NCBI GenBank assembly: GCA_015501605.1 | Contig: JADNRZ010000005.1 | Span: forward strand, 930,001-994,000 | DNA length: 64,000 nt | From: Panaeolus papilionaceus | Taxonomy: Eukaryota > Basidiomycota > Agaricomycetes > Agaricales | Direction of reading: 5' to 3' | Shown here: positions 9,855-21,393 of the stretch, piece by piece | Layout: each line of letters starts with the position of its first letter | How positions within the stretch are numbered: the first letter of the stretch is position 1 | Notes under the pieces: model-generated | The model's database searches: none | What the model saw: the letters and a program-made list of their open reading frames with translations, nothing else | What the model was told of the DNA's origin: nothing | Program-made: the position numbers and the translations under genes

Positions 9855-10691
9855 AGACCTGGGTGACATGCAACGATAGTATACTGGCTTTTTCACGTCG
9901 ATCATGTTGCTAAGAGCAATTGCATGGGCACAACAAGACGAGGTTTTATTGCCATGATGGATGTGTAGCAGTGGCTATTACAGCGCTGATCAAGTGTCAA
10001 CACATGTCGGTAAGTTTGCGATAAGTGGCTAATTAGTTACGCAGGCTGAAGCTGCGGAACGCTGTATAGGTACTTGGCCTTCTCCTAGATAATATCTATC
10101 CGGTCGGGCCAACTTGGCGCGCTGAGATATACCAATGTCTCTTGCTTGTCAGAACAAAATCTTAAATTGTCGTTTCAAGTCCACGCAGCTTACCTTCCAG
10201 CAGAAACCAAAGGTAAGAATCAGGCTATTTTGTGAAGTATCAAGTCCCTGAATGCGAGATTGGGAGTGGGTGTTCCTACAAGGTTGCTAGAAAGCTGACT
10301 GGCACTTGAAGGCGTCTGAGACTTTTAGTGTCGAGAGGTTTATTATTGGGGTACATAGGTGCAAAAGTCAAGTTCCCATGTGTAGGATTGATTGAGAATA
10401 TATTGTTGTGGAAAACGCCATTTTGCCGCCATTTTACGGTAGACTAGACACTAAGGAGGAGAGCGTAGATTTAGATTTAGGGAATACTACCAAAGGAGAT
10501 TTGACCGAACCAACGGGTAAAGACACTGAAGAGCTAAGGCAAGGTGAGAAAGCTGAAAAAAGGAAGGGATCGACATGAGTCTGATGTAAGCATTTGATGC
10601 GGATCAATGCACAGGATCACGCCCAAAGTTGGTTGGCCTCAAGTTGCGCCCATCTTATGTCTCCAACCCTCATGGTCTTAGAGTGCTTTAC

Positions 10692-12413
10692 ATGACCAGC
10701 AAAAACTTTATCGTATTAGACGACGATGGCAATGACCTCAAGTACCTCGGAGATTGGATAACTAGTGACCGCAGTGGGTGGTTTCGAGGGACTGCCAGAA
10801 TTCCACCTTCATCGGGCAATGGACGGTTCAACTTCACATTCGAAGGTGTGTTGTATTTATTTATAACTGAAATAACCTCTTAAATACGTTTCACATAGGC
10901 ACGTATGTGTCCTTTCTTGGGCTGCAGCCATCTGCAGCTTCTATCACTTTGACAGACTCAAGTTCTGCAGGGAACACGACAACTACGGTCCAATTACCTT
11001 CAGCATCCAATCGTTACGTTCAATGGTATCGATCTCCGGAATCAACATCAGGAAGCTATACCATAACAGCAAATGGGCTTACCTCAGGATCTGTTGACGC
11101 TATTCTCGTCGGTATTGACCAAAAAACACCATTAACGGGGAAAACTCTGCTTGTTGACGACGACGACGAAGAACAGATTGCATATGTCGGGAAGTGGACT
11201 CAAAGCTCCAAACCCTTCACAGGAAAACTTGCAGCTAGTGGCTGGGCGGTGCAGAATACCACTCATGAGACCTCTAATGTTGGGGATTTGCTGATATTCC
11301 AATTCACTGGTTAGTTGCAATTTCTGCTGCACTACACGCGCATAGTTCTCTTACAATCCCATAGGAACTAGTCTTTCAATATATGGTCTATTTTCGTGGA
11401 ACAATCCGTCACTCCTCAGTCTGTCATACACCCTCGACAATGCAACTGTCTCTCGTTCATACCCTGTAACACCTTCCTCGCAAGAGTACCTCGACCAGGA
11501 GGGCGAAGTTCCAAACTACCTATTCTTTTCATATCAAAATCTGCGTCAAGGCCCTCACACCCTCGTCATTAATGTCACTGACGTTCGAGACACATCCTTT
11601 CGACTCGACTATTTGACCTACCAACCGACATTTGCTGATCTGTCTTCGATGCCAGTTATAAGTGCGGACCCGGTATCCCCCACTGATAAAACACCAGCTT
11701 TCGGATCGGATGGGACCTCAGCTACAAGGCCGACAAATGTTGGCGCCATAGTTGGTAGTGTCGTCGGAGGACTATTTGTGCTTGGTCTGGTTGGACTTTT
11801 GTTCTGGCTACGAAGGCGCCGCCGCGTTCAGTCTCCATCACCCGGGAGTGTTACCGACAAGATGATGACGCCATTTGTCGATGGTACATATGAGGAGCCA
11901 GCCGAAATGCGTAAGTATCCCTAGCTCATATCAGCATTACACTCATTTAACGCCCGTTTATTTAAAACAGGTACTCCAAATACAATAACACCATTTTCTC
12001 CGACCACCTTAACATTCGATGGCCCTCGTTCTCTTCCAGTTGAAGATGGCCCCCGCAGCACTGGCAAAGGTGCGGTTATTCGCCCAAGCCCCCCTCTGCG
12101 TGGTGCAAACCCCAAAGCCCTCTTACTGGAACAAAGAGAGGCACTGAATACACCTTCATCATTTACAAACCCCACCACAGCTCTTCCTCCCACTACATCC
12201 TTCCCTTCCAAAAGGCAACCCCAACGATCTCCCACAATGTCCTCATCTGTTTTAGCCTCAACGTCATCAACATCCAGTCCTTCGATGGCACCATTACCAC
12301 ACACGTCTAAAGCTGCCCTGGAACGTGCAGCAGCACGAAACAATCAAGGGCTATGGCCCCCGTCATATAACACCATCGTCCCTACGCGCTCAAAATTCTC
12401 TCCTCCATCATGA
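10692..12413 (+). CDS. type I-like membrane protein with two extracellular beta-type domains and PPSY tail
   Basis: Exons 10692-10845, 10899-11309, 11365-11910, 11971-12413; 517 residues, all introns phase 1 with good borders. An N-terminal domain with a VDDDDEEQIAYVGKW-like module and N-glycosylation sites (NTTTT, NVT) is followed by one transmembrane helix (about 313-337, VGSVVGGLFVLGLVGLLFWL) and RRRRR. The long Pro/Ser-rich cytoplasmic tail ends in LWPPSYNTIV, a PPxY motif. The module order is typical of Agaricomycete surface proteins of unknown function. No cleavable signal peptide is visible at the chosen start (MTSKNFIVLDDDG), which lines up with the start of the next gene. A missed upstream exon is possible, since the frame is open back to about 10590 but has no ATG there. 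Confidence 0.72.
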
Positions 12414-13193
12414 CCACTGTGATGATTACCCTTTTTACATTCATCTGTATACCAATAGGACTGATACCCGTATTTATAATTTCCCTGCTATCCAATTCAC
12501 CTGCCCCTCTTTCTATGTCTACTAGACACATCGTCCATTTGTGCATGTACCTTTTTAATCTGTTTCGAATTGACAGTGGCGCACTCCGTGGAATATAAAA
12601 CTTTCTGTCATTGTCAGTCATCTTATCCAGGGAAAATACCCTCTGAAGCGAAGGTTCACACCACGTAGGTACATACTTGATAGTTGGTTGATAGCCTGGT
12701 TTTTCTCCAACGGCACCTGACGCGCGTAAATCTGATCATGATCGTCAGTCGTCACCAAGTATTTCACTGCCATGCTGCAGACGCATGGAAGCTCCTTGAC
12801 TCGTTGTAAACTGTGATGCATCGATGCTCCCTCCATCAACATAGATTTCTTGTGATCTCGTGTTAGCTATTGAGCCCGAGCTCTCGCCCCTCAATTCAGG
12901 GAAGCATTTTTGATGGCTCACAACCCAAGCCAACACCGTTCGTGACCGGTGGATTGTATTTTCCGTCTATCGTCAAGTTGGGTTCAAGACTCAGGGTTTG
13001 CGCGTGCTCAGGCTCGCTGATGACATCCAAAATCACAGGCTTTCATACGCTAGCATTCCGAGGAATCAAACTAAAGTAGATCACTTGCTGGTCAAATCAT
13101 ATGTGGCACCATTATCGTTGAAAATCGGAGCTTTTGTAGCTTTTGTGGTCACCTCGACGAGCTGCTAGTCGCTCCATCTTCGCTGCCACCGTC
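12414..13193. other. intergenic region
   Basis: About 780 bases between two tandem related genes. No convincing exon seen. It must hold the promoter and any missed 5' exon of the next gene. Confidence 0.45.
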
Positions 13194-14686
13194 ATGGACC
13201 AGAGGGCGTTCGTAATTGTGGACAATAGTGATACCAGTATAACCTACAATGGGCCCAGCGACATTGACAGGTGGTACAGCGTGCCAAACGACCCTCTGGG
13301 TTTTTGGTATCTCTACTCTGAGCACCACCCGCTCTCTATTGGAACGCGATACAACATGAGCGTCGTCGTTGTTTTCGAAGGTATGTGAAAAGCAATGGGT
13401 TTGCATCATGGTTATAAGGCTCAGAGCAAAAATGTCATCGATTGCAGGTCACTCACTCGCCATGATGGGAATTGGGGCATGGACGCGTCCAAGTTATCTT
13501 CCTTCTCAGCTTGCTATTTCGATTGACCCAGGTACCTCAAGTAATATTCAGCTCCCGATACCAAAAATGGCCACGTCCAGGACCTATCAGCAATTCTTTC
13601 AGACACCAACCCTCGAGGAAGGGCAGCACTCAATTCACATGCAAGACCCCGATTGGGAGGCGTTAGATTTTCTACTCTTAGGGGTTGGACCTAATACCAA
13701 TCTTCAAGGCAAAACTCTTTGGGTTGACAACGAAGATTCCCAAATCCAGTATTATGGAACAAGCTGGCGTCGGAATTCTGCCAGCTTTGGTGCAATTTTC
13801 GGAACTCAGATCACTCCTGTTGGCAATTCGACTCACCAGGCATCGACGCCGGGCGACCTGCTGTCGTTCACTTTCTATGGTAAGTTTGCGCTTGCAATGA
13901 CACTACGCCACATATTGAAGCAACACAGGGACTGCGGTTTCTCTCTACGGGACCTATAGCTGGAGGAATGTCTCCCAATTGTCGATTGTGTTCACGCTTG
14001 ATGACGTCCAGCACCCGGTGTCCTTTTCTGTGACGGATTTTATGGGGGATTATGTCTCGCAGAGGTCGGACAGTCCCAACTTTTTGTTCTTCGAAGCGAA
14101 AAATCTCACTGCGGCACCACACACCCTGACCATGAACCTGACGAAAGTGGAGAACACAACGTTTCATTTCGATTACTTGACGTATACACCAGCCTTTTCA
14201 ACGCTTGCAACGAAGCCGGATTTGAGCATGCCTTTACATCCGTCATCGGCTGCTGCTCCGTCACCAACATTTTCTCTTACGGGTACAGCGAACCGAGGGT
14301 TGCCATCTGGAATCATAGCAGCCGGTGTCGCAGGGTCACTCCTGCTGCTTTTTGCATTGGTCGGCTTTGGTTTTTATGTGTTCAGGCGTTACAAATCATG
14401 TGAATCGATGCCAACGCCATTCTGTAAGCCCAAAGGTCCATATTATCCCTTTGACGCTTACTTATCAAACACAATTGAAACTTGACTAGCATCAGACGGG
14501 ACAGACCTGCCACCTGCCTACGAACGAAAACATATTCCGAGTATGGCAGCTCATACACCTCCAATATACGCTGGCTCTCCCGCTACTGGAGATAGGAAGA
14601 CTCTCCAATCTACTCTTAGCACTGATTTCGATACCTCACACTACACAGACCCTGCCTGCAACTTTGACAACCGACGATCAAGCTAA
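13194..14686 (+). CDS. type I-like membrane protein, PPAY and PPIY tail
   Basis: Exons 13194-13380, 13448-13879, 13929-14423, 14490-14686 (or 14496 as the last acceptor), 436 residues. All introns are phase 1 and placed as in the gene at 10692, so the two are paralogs. It starts MDQRAFVIVDNSD. A middle module has GKTLWVDNEDSQIQYYG, which matches the VDDDD module of the neighbour. A conserved DYLTYTPAF segment precedes a single helix (about 332-355, IAAGVAGSLLLLFALVGFGF) followed by RRYK. The short tail carries two PPxY motifs (DLPPAYERK and TPPIYAG). No signal peptide at this start. Probable role: surface protein with a WW-domain docking tail (inference). Confidence 0.72.
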
Positions 14687-15589
14687 GGCGCCAACGTGAT
14701 TATGTATGCTCACGTACGTATTCACAAGGACGTACCCTAACTGCGTCACTGTAATTTCACGGTACTGCGCCTACAACAGTCATTCACTTGCAGCAGTACT
14801 CGCATTCATCGTTACCATAGTGCTGAAAAGCGGTTCTGGTTTTCTCTCCTCATCCGGTTTGAACAGGACCCGATGTCTTGGCCACATCCTCCCCGAAAAC
14901 ATGCCCAGTTTAGTCCATCTCTACTCACTCGGGCCCGAGTTATTTGTCTGGGGCATGCCCGACTGGAATTTTTGATGTGCTGGGACCCATGCGTTAGGCT
15001 TTAGCTCAGGGCTTCAATCTTATCGATTTCACTGGTCGCGAAATACAACGAAATGCCGTTTGAATGAATGCCACGGTTTTTTTCGAAGGGGTGAAATGGA
15101 TGGTACCAAGTTATACTAGATGTATTCCGTGAATGAAGTCGTGTGTACTTGCCATTAATTGACCTTTCTGTACATTCACCACTGTTTACTCCTTGAATAA
15201 AACCTCATGGAAGTCCTTTATCATTATGATTTAATCAGCTATTGATTATCACTCAAGGCTCGAAACTAACCGTGTGTCACACGCCGGGTGCAGAGAAGAC
15301 AAGTTGCCAGGTTGCTGCGGTCTACCAGTCCCCATCATTGTGTACATAGCGATTGTAAGTGGGGTGGGATCTATTTCGGAATGCATAGCTTGTCATACTT
15401 TAACTTTTTGAGGCATTTGTACGTACTGCGGAATAGGGGCAAAAAACGATATATGTTCAGCGAAAAAGTCGTCTCGGCTAGTCAGTTATCTTCACTTTGA
15501 TCTCTTGAGCTCTTCCAAGCATTTCTTGTGCATTCTACACTTTTATTATCAAACCTACGTCAACCACCCAGTCAACACCCAGTCTTGCG
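14687..15589. other. intergenic region
   Basis: About 900 bases. Short open frames only; no supported gene. Confidence 0.5.
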
Positions 15590-16683
15590 ATGTTGACGGT
15601 TACTTTTGTGAGACTGTTTTCTCATGCAGACATGCGCGCGTCTAACAGTCAATGACAGATCAGACACGGTGAAAGCGAGGACAATTTGGCACGTCACTCT
15701 CATTTCAGTAGTCTAACACCACTGACCGGACCGTGCTGTCCACATAATTACAGATTCCAATTTGGGCTGGTTGGCGAGACTCTGCTTTGTCGCGACTAGG
15801 TACGACAGTTTTTATTTTATTTTATGATTTTTCGTGCCATTAAACTGTCTTGACCTCATGATTAGGTCGAAAGGTACGGGGTAAACTCGTTATTACGTTT
15901 TTCTGGCACTGACAGATACATGTGTTCATTAGCAAGCTGCTGCCCTTGGACAATACCTTGCATCTACCCGTATTCATGCGATTTACTCTTCCGACCTTAA
16001 ACGCGCTCACAGTACTGCACGAGCCATTCAAGCTTGCCAATCCCCAACCCCTCCAATTCATGTCTCCCGCGATCTTAGGGAAATGAACTTCGGCCTCGCT
16101 GAAGGCAACCCTTGGCAACTACAATGCGACACTACTGGGCTGTCCAACGAGGAAATCGCACAACTTTGTATGCAATATAACGTCTATCCGATGATCCACG
16201 AACGCAATAGGCGCTACCCGGAGGGAGAAAGCTACGAAGATGTTGCAAGGCGCGCCGACAGGGTCATCAGGCAATTCGTATTGCCACACTTGATTCAACC
16301 ACCATCGAGTCTGGCTGGAACAGACGATGGGGTCCTGAAGCACCAGAAGCAACACATCGCTTTGACTAGCCATGGGATGTGTATTGGAGAGTTGGTACCA
16401 GCATTACTCCGTTTGGACCCAGAGGCGCCCATTGGCGAATATTACGGCGGCTTGCATAACACAGCATGGTTTCGAGCGGTTGTACAACTAAGGGTAAGGT
16501 AGCCCCGTATTCGAACGAAGAAAACCGAGCTAAAGTCCTTTTCACACTATCTAGGACCCATACTTCACCTCTACAGACCCAAACGTCATACCCCCGTTGA
16601 AAGTGACCCTGACTCATTACCACCAAACCGAACACTACAATCTCATTCAACCAGACCCGGAGGCCTCGGGGTATGTTGGCTAA
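15590..16683 (+). CDS. histidine phosphatase / phosphoglycerate mutase-like protein
   Basis: Exons 15590-15607, 15659-15688, 15754-15799, 15866-15873, 15933-16493, 16555-16683, 263 residues. The catalytic RHGE motif is at residues 8-11 (TFIRHGESEDN). IWAGWRDSALS, SSDLKRAHSTA and the second catalytic histidine in ALTSHGMCIGE follow the family pattern. The likely activity is phosphate removal from small molecules or proteins; the substrate cannot be read. Two oddities: the second intron starts GCACGT (GC-AG type), required for the frame, and exon 4 has only eight bases. The 3' end may be spliced again at GTATGT (16672), with the last few residues changed. Confidence 0.85.
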
Positions 16684-16903
16684 CATACTGGAAGCCATAT
16701 AGTTCGACGAGATTCCAGGACCGGGAAGGTTTGATACGTTACCGGGTCGTACTAATAGAGGTATCTTACGCCTTGGCCTGCAATAGGTGGGGTATAGAAA
16801 GCTGTTGATCAATCGAACTATCGAATATTTAATACTAAATAACTACTGCTCGAAATTATATATTCATCTACATAGAATTAGACATCCTTTTGCTCTACAT
16901 ATC

Positions 16904-19270
16904 TCACCGTCGGAGCACCCTCATGAAGCCCAAGCCCCCCAACACAATGCCAGTCAGAACGCCAAGTCGAGGGACCCACAACTGAGTGGCAGTTCCAGCC
17001 ACACTCCCCACACTCGTGCTTCCCAACCCATCAACACGATTCTTAGCTGAGTGTCCGTTACTTACGGCGACGAGCGAAGGGTCCATGTAGGCTGTGTTAT
17101 GAACACGAGTATAGGCACTCGTCGTAAAAGTCTGTGTTGCTTGACCAATGCTCAATACTTCGTTAGAGGTATCCAAAAACACCAATGCGAAGCCTGGAGC
17201 TGGTACTCGGACGGTACAGGTATCCGCGACAACGTCACAGGGAACATCCACGACATCGAGCTCACCACGGAAACGACCATCGACGGTGAGTTGAGGGCCA
17301 AGTGTTTGTCCTGCCCATGTAATGTTCTTGGAGCTGACACTGTGAGAGGCGAGGTACTTGACCCGAACGTTTGAGGGCACACCACCGGGGACGTTGATGG
17401 CGACGCTGATAGCGTGCGTGCCAGTTTGAAGGTCATCCATATAGTTGAAGAGAGCCACTTTGTTCAAGATGTCGTTCTCGTAGATGGCATAAGCTGGGGT
17501 GTAGACACTGCCTTCGTTGGGCATAAGGTCGACGATGCGAGACGTGTTGGTTTTACCAAATGCTTCTGCGAGGACAATTGTTGAGTAGTACACTGCTCCG
17601 ATAGTCCACTGGTTGAAGGCAGACTGGTTAGTGGGAGGCGAGGTGAAGGGCTACAATTGGTGATCCGTTAGTTCTGTCGTGTTTGTCCGACCTGCAGACT
17701 TACATTGTAATACGCGTTTTGACCACCAACATGAAGCAAGCCATGGGTAAAGTTGGTGTGTGCGAGTTGGAAGCCGTAATCGGTAGACCATAGTGCTGCT
17801 GCAAAGCTGTCGCTAATACCCATGAAACCACCACATGAGCCCGTATTGGTCTCGAACATGATCAAGGGTTTGCCGGTCTGCTGAACCAATAAGCCAGTAT
17901 TGCGATACTTCCCAACATGCTCTATCATGTTATCATGGTTTAGGTAATACGGGAAGAGCTCCTGAACATTGACATGAGGTCGTCCAGTGTTAAATTGGGC
18001 GGCGCAATTGTCATAAGGGTAATTTTCGACGGAGAAGCAGTAGAAGCGATCCTTGAAATGGTCAATGAACCCGGTTTCCCAGACTTGCTCTGGTGTCCAA
18101 GCCTTAGTCGCGATAGATGGGCCAATGAAGATGTTTTTGCGGGGAATGCGATCGTTTGTATCGACATGAGCAAGTAGATCATTCACTTCGCCCATATAAT
18201 CCCAAGGAGTATAGGGAGCAGTTCGATGTTGGAACCTGTATAAAACAGGATCAGTCTTTTGTGGATACGGAGGGCCAGGAGTCGACGTACATTTCATACA
18301 AATCGGGTTCGTTTCCTGCTTGCAAGCCTAGCAAGTTGTCGCCCAGAATTTCCATGCCGTACTCCGCGATTTGTGTACGCCATGTCGTGGTATCGTTGAA
18401 TGGAACACCTACGAGGAATAGTCAGAAAGATGCTGCAAGAGGTTGATGTGTTGTCTCCAAACACAAGAATTGCCAAGCCAAAGGCGTAGGGAACAAAGGA
18501 CCCACCGAGGAACCACTTCACGTTAACCAATGAAGAGATGTTGGATGCGATGTAGAACATATCAATAGTGTACAGCACGGCAGGAGTTTCGGTCTAATCC
18601 ATCAATGTAAGCACAACGTTATAAGAAGCGCAGTAGAGATCATACCGTCTGCTGTGTGCCTGAGTCTGTCTTTCCAAATGTATGATCAGGACGAAGATAT
18701 TCTGAATCTGGCTCTACCATGACAGCAAATTCCTGAGTGTTACCACCAATACGAATGTAGACACCTCCCGCGCGTTCTTGAAGGTTAGCTATAAGGTTTA
18801 GGAAAGGAACGCCGATGTGTGACCTAAGTTCTGTGAGTACGAGTTGGAGGTGAGGGAGGTGTGCACTCACGAGTTTTTTCCCACTGATCAAGAGAGTTTT
18901 ATAACAGTGGTTAGAGACTGCTCCAATGTCGCTAGATGGGATACTCACAGACTTGGGTCAACACAGACATCTCAACAGAAAAACCCCAGAATGCAGGACC
19001 AACGTGAGGGATGGATAATCCAGAAACTGCTGCTGCATTCCGTTCAAGATTCATCGTGAAGCTAAGGCCCGGGGGAGGATTGGGTACAGGAGGAGGAACG
19101 AGCTCCGTGTTGTTGTACGCTGCTAGAGTTGGTTGAGGTGCTCCAGTATCATCTGTTGGCGTCACAGTTTGAGCAAGGGGAATCTGGCCATAAACGGTAA
19201 CTTGAGCAGTCGTGTGTGGAAGAAGATAGGTGCCGCCTAGAAGCAGCAGGTGAACGAGTGAGGGGAGCAT
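16904..19270 (-). CDS. GH79 family glycoside hydrolase (copy 1)
   Basis: Exons on the minus strand: 19270-18949, 18883-18871, 18823-18646, 18593-18506, 18408-18291, 18235-17704, 17650-16904; 665 residues. A signal peptide (LVHLLLLGGTYLLPHTTAQ) starts the protein. The fold follows fungal GH79 beta-glucuronidase-like enzymes: GFSVEMSV, GGNTQEFA, QAGNEPDLY with the probable acid/base Glu near 234, and LIMFETNTGSCGG with the probable nucleophile Glu near 368. The C-terminus ends in a hydrophobic stretch (GVLTGIVLGGLGFM) and VLRR, so membrane or GPI anchoring is possible. Members act on glucuronic-acid-containing glycans such as arabinogalactan side chains. Exon 2 is only 13 bases. Divergent paralog of the gene at 21394. 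Confidence 0.9.
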
Positions 19271-21393
19271 ATTCTGCTCTTGAAGTGGAAGGAAGAGAAA
19301 GGAACGTGTTGTCAACGGCGATGGTCAAACAAGAAAAAGAAAAGGTGAGGTTGAGCCAAGCCAAACGTTGGCATTCATTGAAATTGGCCACCAGCCATTG
19401 AGGGGAAGGTTGGCAGTGGCAGTGCACATGATTGCCAAGGGGTCTTAAGCACGATGATGATGACCTTTCGCTTGAGTATTGACTCCTCTGCCGTGTGCCC
19501 CTAACTCATAGACACAGATACCACCTCTTGACCACCATTTCGGCGAGCTTATGTTGGCACGAATTGCAGGTGAACTTCTCCGTATCAAGCACCTACTAGT
19601 TGACCACGACTAATTTCATCATTTCGATGACATGACGAACTAGGAAGGAATCGAAGGTCAAGCCTGGCTTGGAGGTTTCTTGGACAATGTAAGCTCCACG
19701 ATTTCGGGTTGAAAATTGTTGACGGGTAAAAGAGCGGGGGAAGATTGAGTAGTTCAATGAGGAAGCCTAAACGGAGGTCGGGACCAACACCAATTTCGGC
19801 AAGTGTCTGCGATGTAAGGCTCAAATGTTCAAACTCGTAATACCAGGTTGAGAAAAAGCTCACTATTGCCATTACTTGCTTCAATGCGACTTGAAATCGT
19901 CCAAAGTTCGAATACCTCAAGCTACTGTGGTGTGCCAAAAATTTAGGCTCTCCTGTGTCGCCATGGTCTGCTGTTTGTTGCACCAATGAAATGACTTGTC
20001 ATGCGTTGGACAACTTCTTTGGCGTAGTTGGCTTAACAGCTGAAAGCGAAACCGCGATACCTGTAAACAATGATACAGTGTTATAGTCCGGAGGGAGATT
20101 GATTGAAACTAGAGAAACTGCTCACCAGATTCCTTGAAGTATCATGTGTTACGTAATGCAAATTCGTAAAGCAGTATGTAGTTGAGGCTTTTAGGGTAGG
20201 CCGCATAGGTTTAGAATGGACGACAATCCTAAACGGCCACCAGCTGACGCTTTCGAGCGAGTTGGAGGCGGCGCAGGACATCCATTTTAGACCAGACATG
20301 GAACATGAGTGCATACAGATCCCAGGATCTCCTGGTCAGTGGTTATAAGTTAATTACCAGCGTCACCAAGAATCTTGGCAAATATAAACCTATTATCTAG
20401 AGAGAAATGTCCGAGACGGAAAAGAGTACCCTCCCAAAAACAAAGTCGGGTCACCCCGAGTGTGCAAAGTCAACTAGTGGCCAATTTATTGCGGACCTCA
20501 GTCCAGTTGTATTCGGTCCATTGAACGATGCCGCATGATTCCTCGAGGGGTTCACTGGTAGAAGAGAAGAATCAGAGTATCGTCGCCGAATTTTCACGGA
20601 GTTCAGCTTGAGTTCAGCTCCACGAGACTGAACGAGGTTGATAAGCAACCATAAGGTCCTGCCAGTGAGAGTCAAGCTTTATAGTGAGTAGTTCGAAGCT
20701 CACTGTTTGAATAACTATGAGATTGTAAAGGGTTGAACTATCTCAGAGTCCTGCAGCAGGAGAAAGAAAGGGAGAATGCAAATTTGATTGTTGAACAAAT
20801 AGAACAAGGAGGGAATGATGAAACGAGTACTAGTTTGTCCCACTTGGTTTACAGATGGACTTAATTGCCAGCGAGTTGCCGTATTAAAATCAACGTGGGA
20901 CGGACCGCTAGTTCACGAATCGCATCTCAAGCTTACCATTTTACCTGTGGTTTATCAACATTCTATTCTGCAATATTCTCGGTCTGGGACTCCAATAGCT
21001 CTGAGTCGATATGGGATATAGTATGTTTTACCAAGGAAACCTTACGGACGCCTAGTGTAACCGCAGAAACCTGACCTCTTGCCACGAACTCTTTCTGCAT
21101 GCTCGACGATGGATTATGCATATGTCCTGATGCTTGTCTGCAACTCAAAGGGCTATATTACTTGAATTTCTGTTTTTTATATCCTTCATGGACCACATAA
21201 AACCAGACCGCAGCACGAAATGTCCTAGTAAGTTACCAAGGTATGGAACTTGGCATTCTTGGCGCATTGGCATTTTGCACGGCATCAGGCTGGTCTACAA
21301 CACATTTGGAAGGCTGGTGTTTGTTCGCCCATCTGTCGCTTTTTTATTCTCTTACTCTCATTGTATCCCTCGGGTCGTACTCGAGCAGCCATA
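19271..21393. other. region between divergent GH79 genes
   Basis: 2.1 kb. It holds two promoters and, on the minus strand, several short open frames (19585-19986, 20451-20675) with protein-like composition but no recognised family and no continuous spliced model. It may contain a decayed gene. Confidence 0.4.

Larger units (their letters stand above)
8085..10200 (-). repeat. inverted segmental duplication, copy A
   Basis: Reading this strand in reverse gives a close match to 45600-47030 read forward. It covers the promoter, the whole gene and the 3' flank of paralogs 3 and 4. Landmarks: the flank around 10030-10165 matches 45650-45735, the TATA block at 9050-9076 matches 46072-46100, and the 3' flank at 8110-8400 matches 46745-47000. 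Copy A is longer because of a tandem promoter repeat and an insertion near 9455-9882. Ends are approximate. Confidence 0.8.
8919..10691. other. upstream region of paralog 3, repeats, no gene
   Basis: Holds the promoter of paralog 3 with a tandem repeat, a possible small inverted-repeat element and the outer flank of the duplicated segment. The stretch 10200-10690 leads to the next gene and shows no supported coding exon. Confidence 0.5.
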
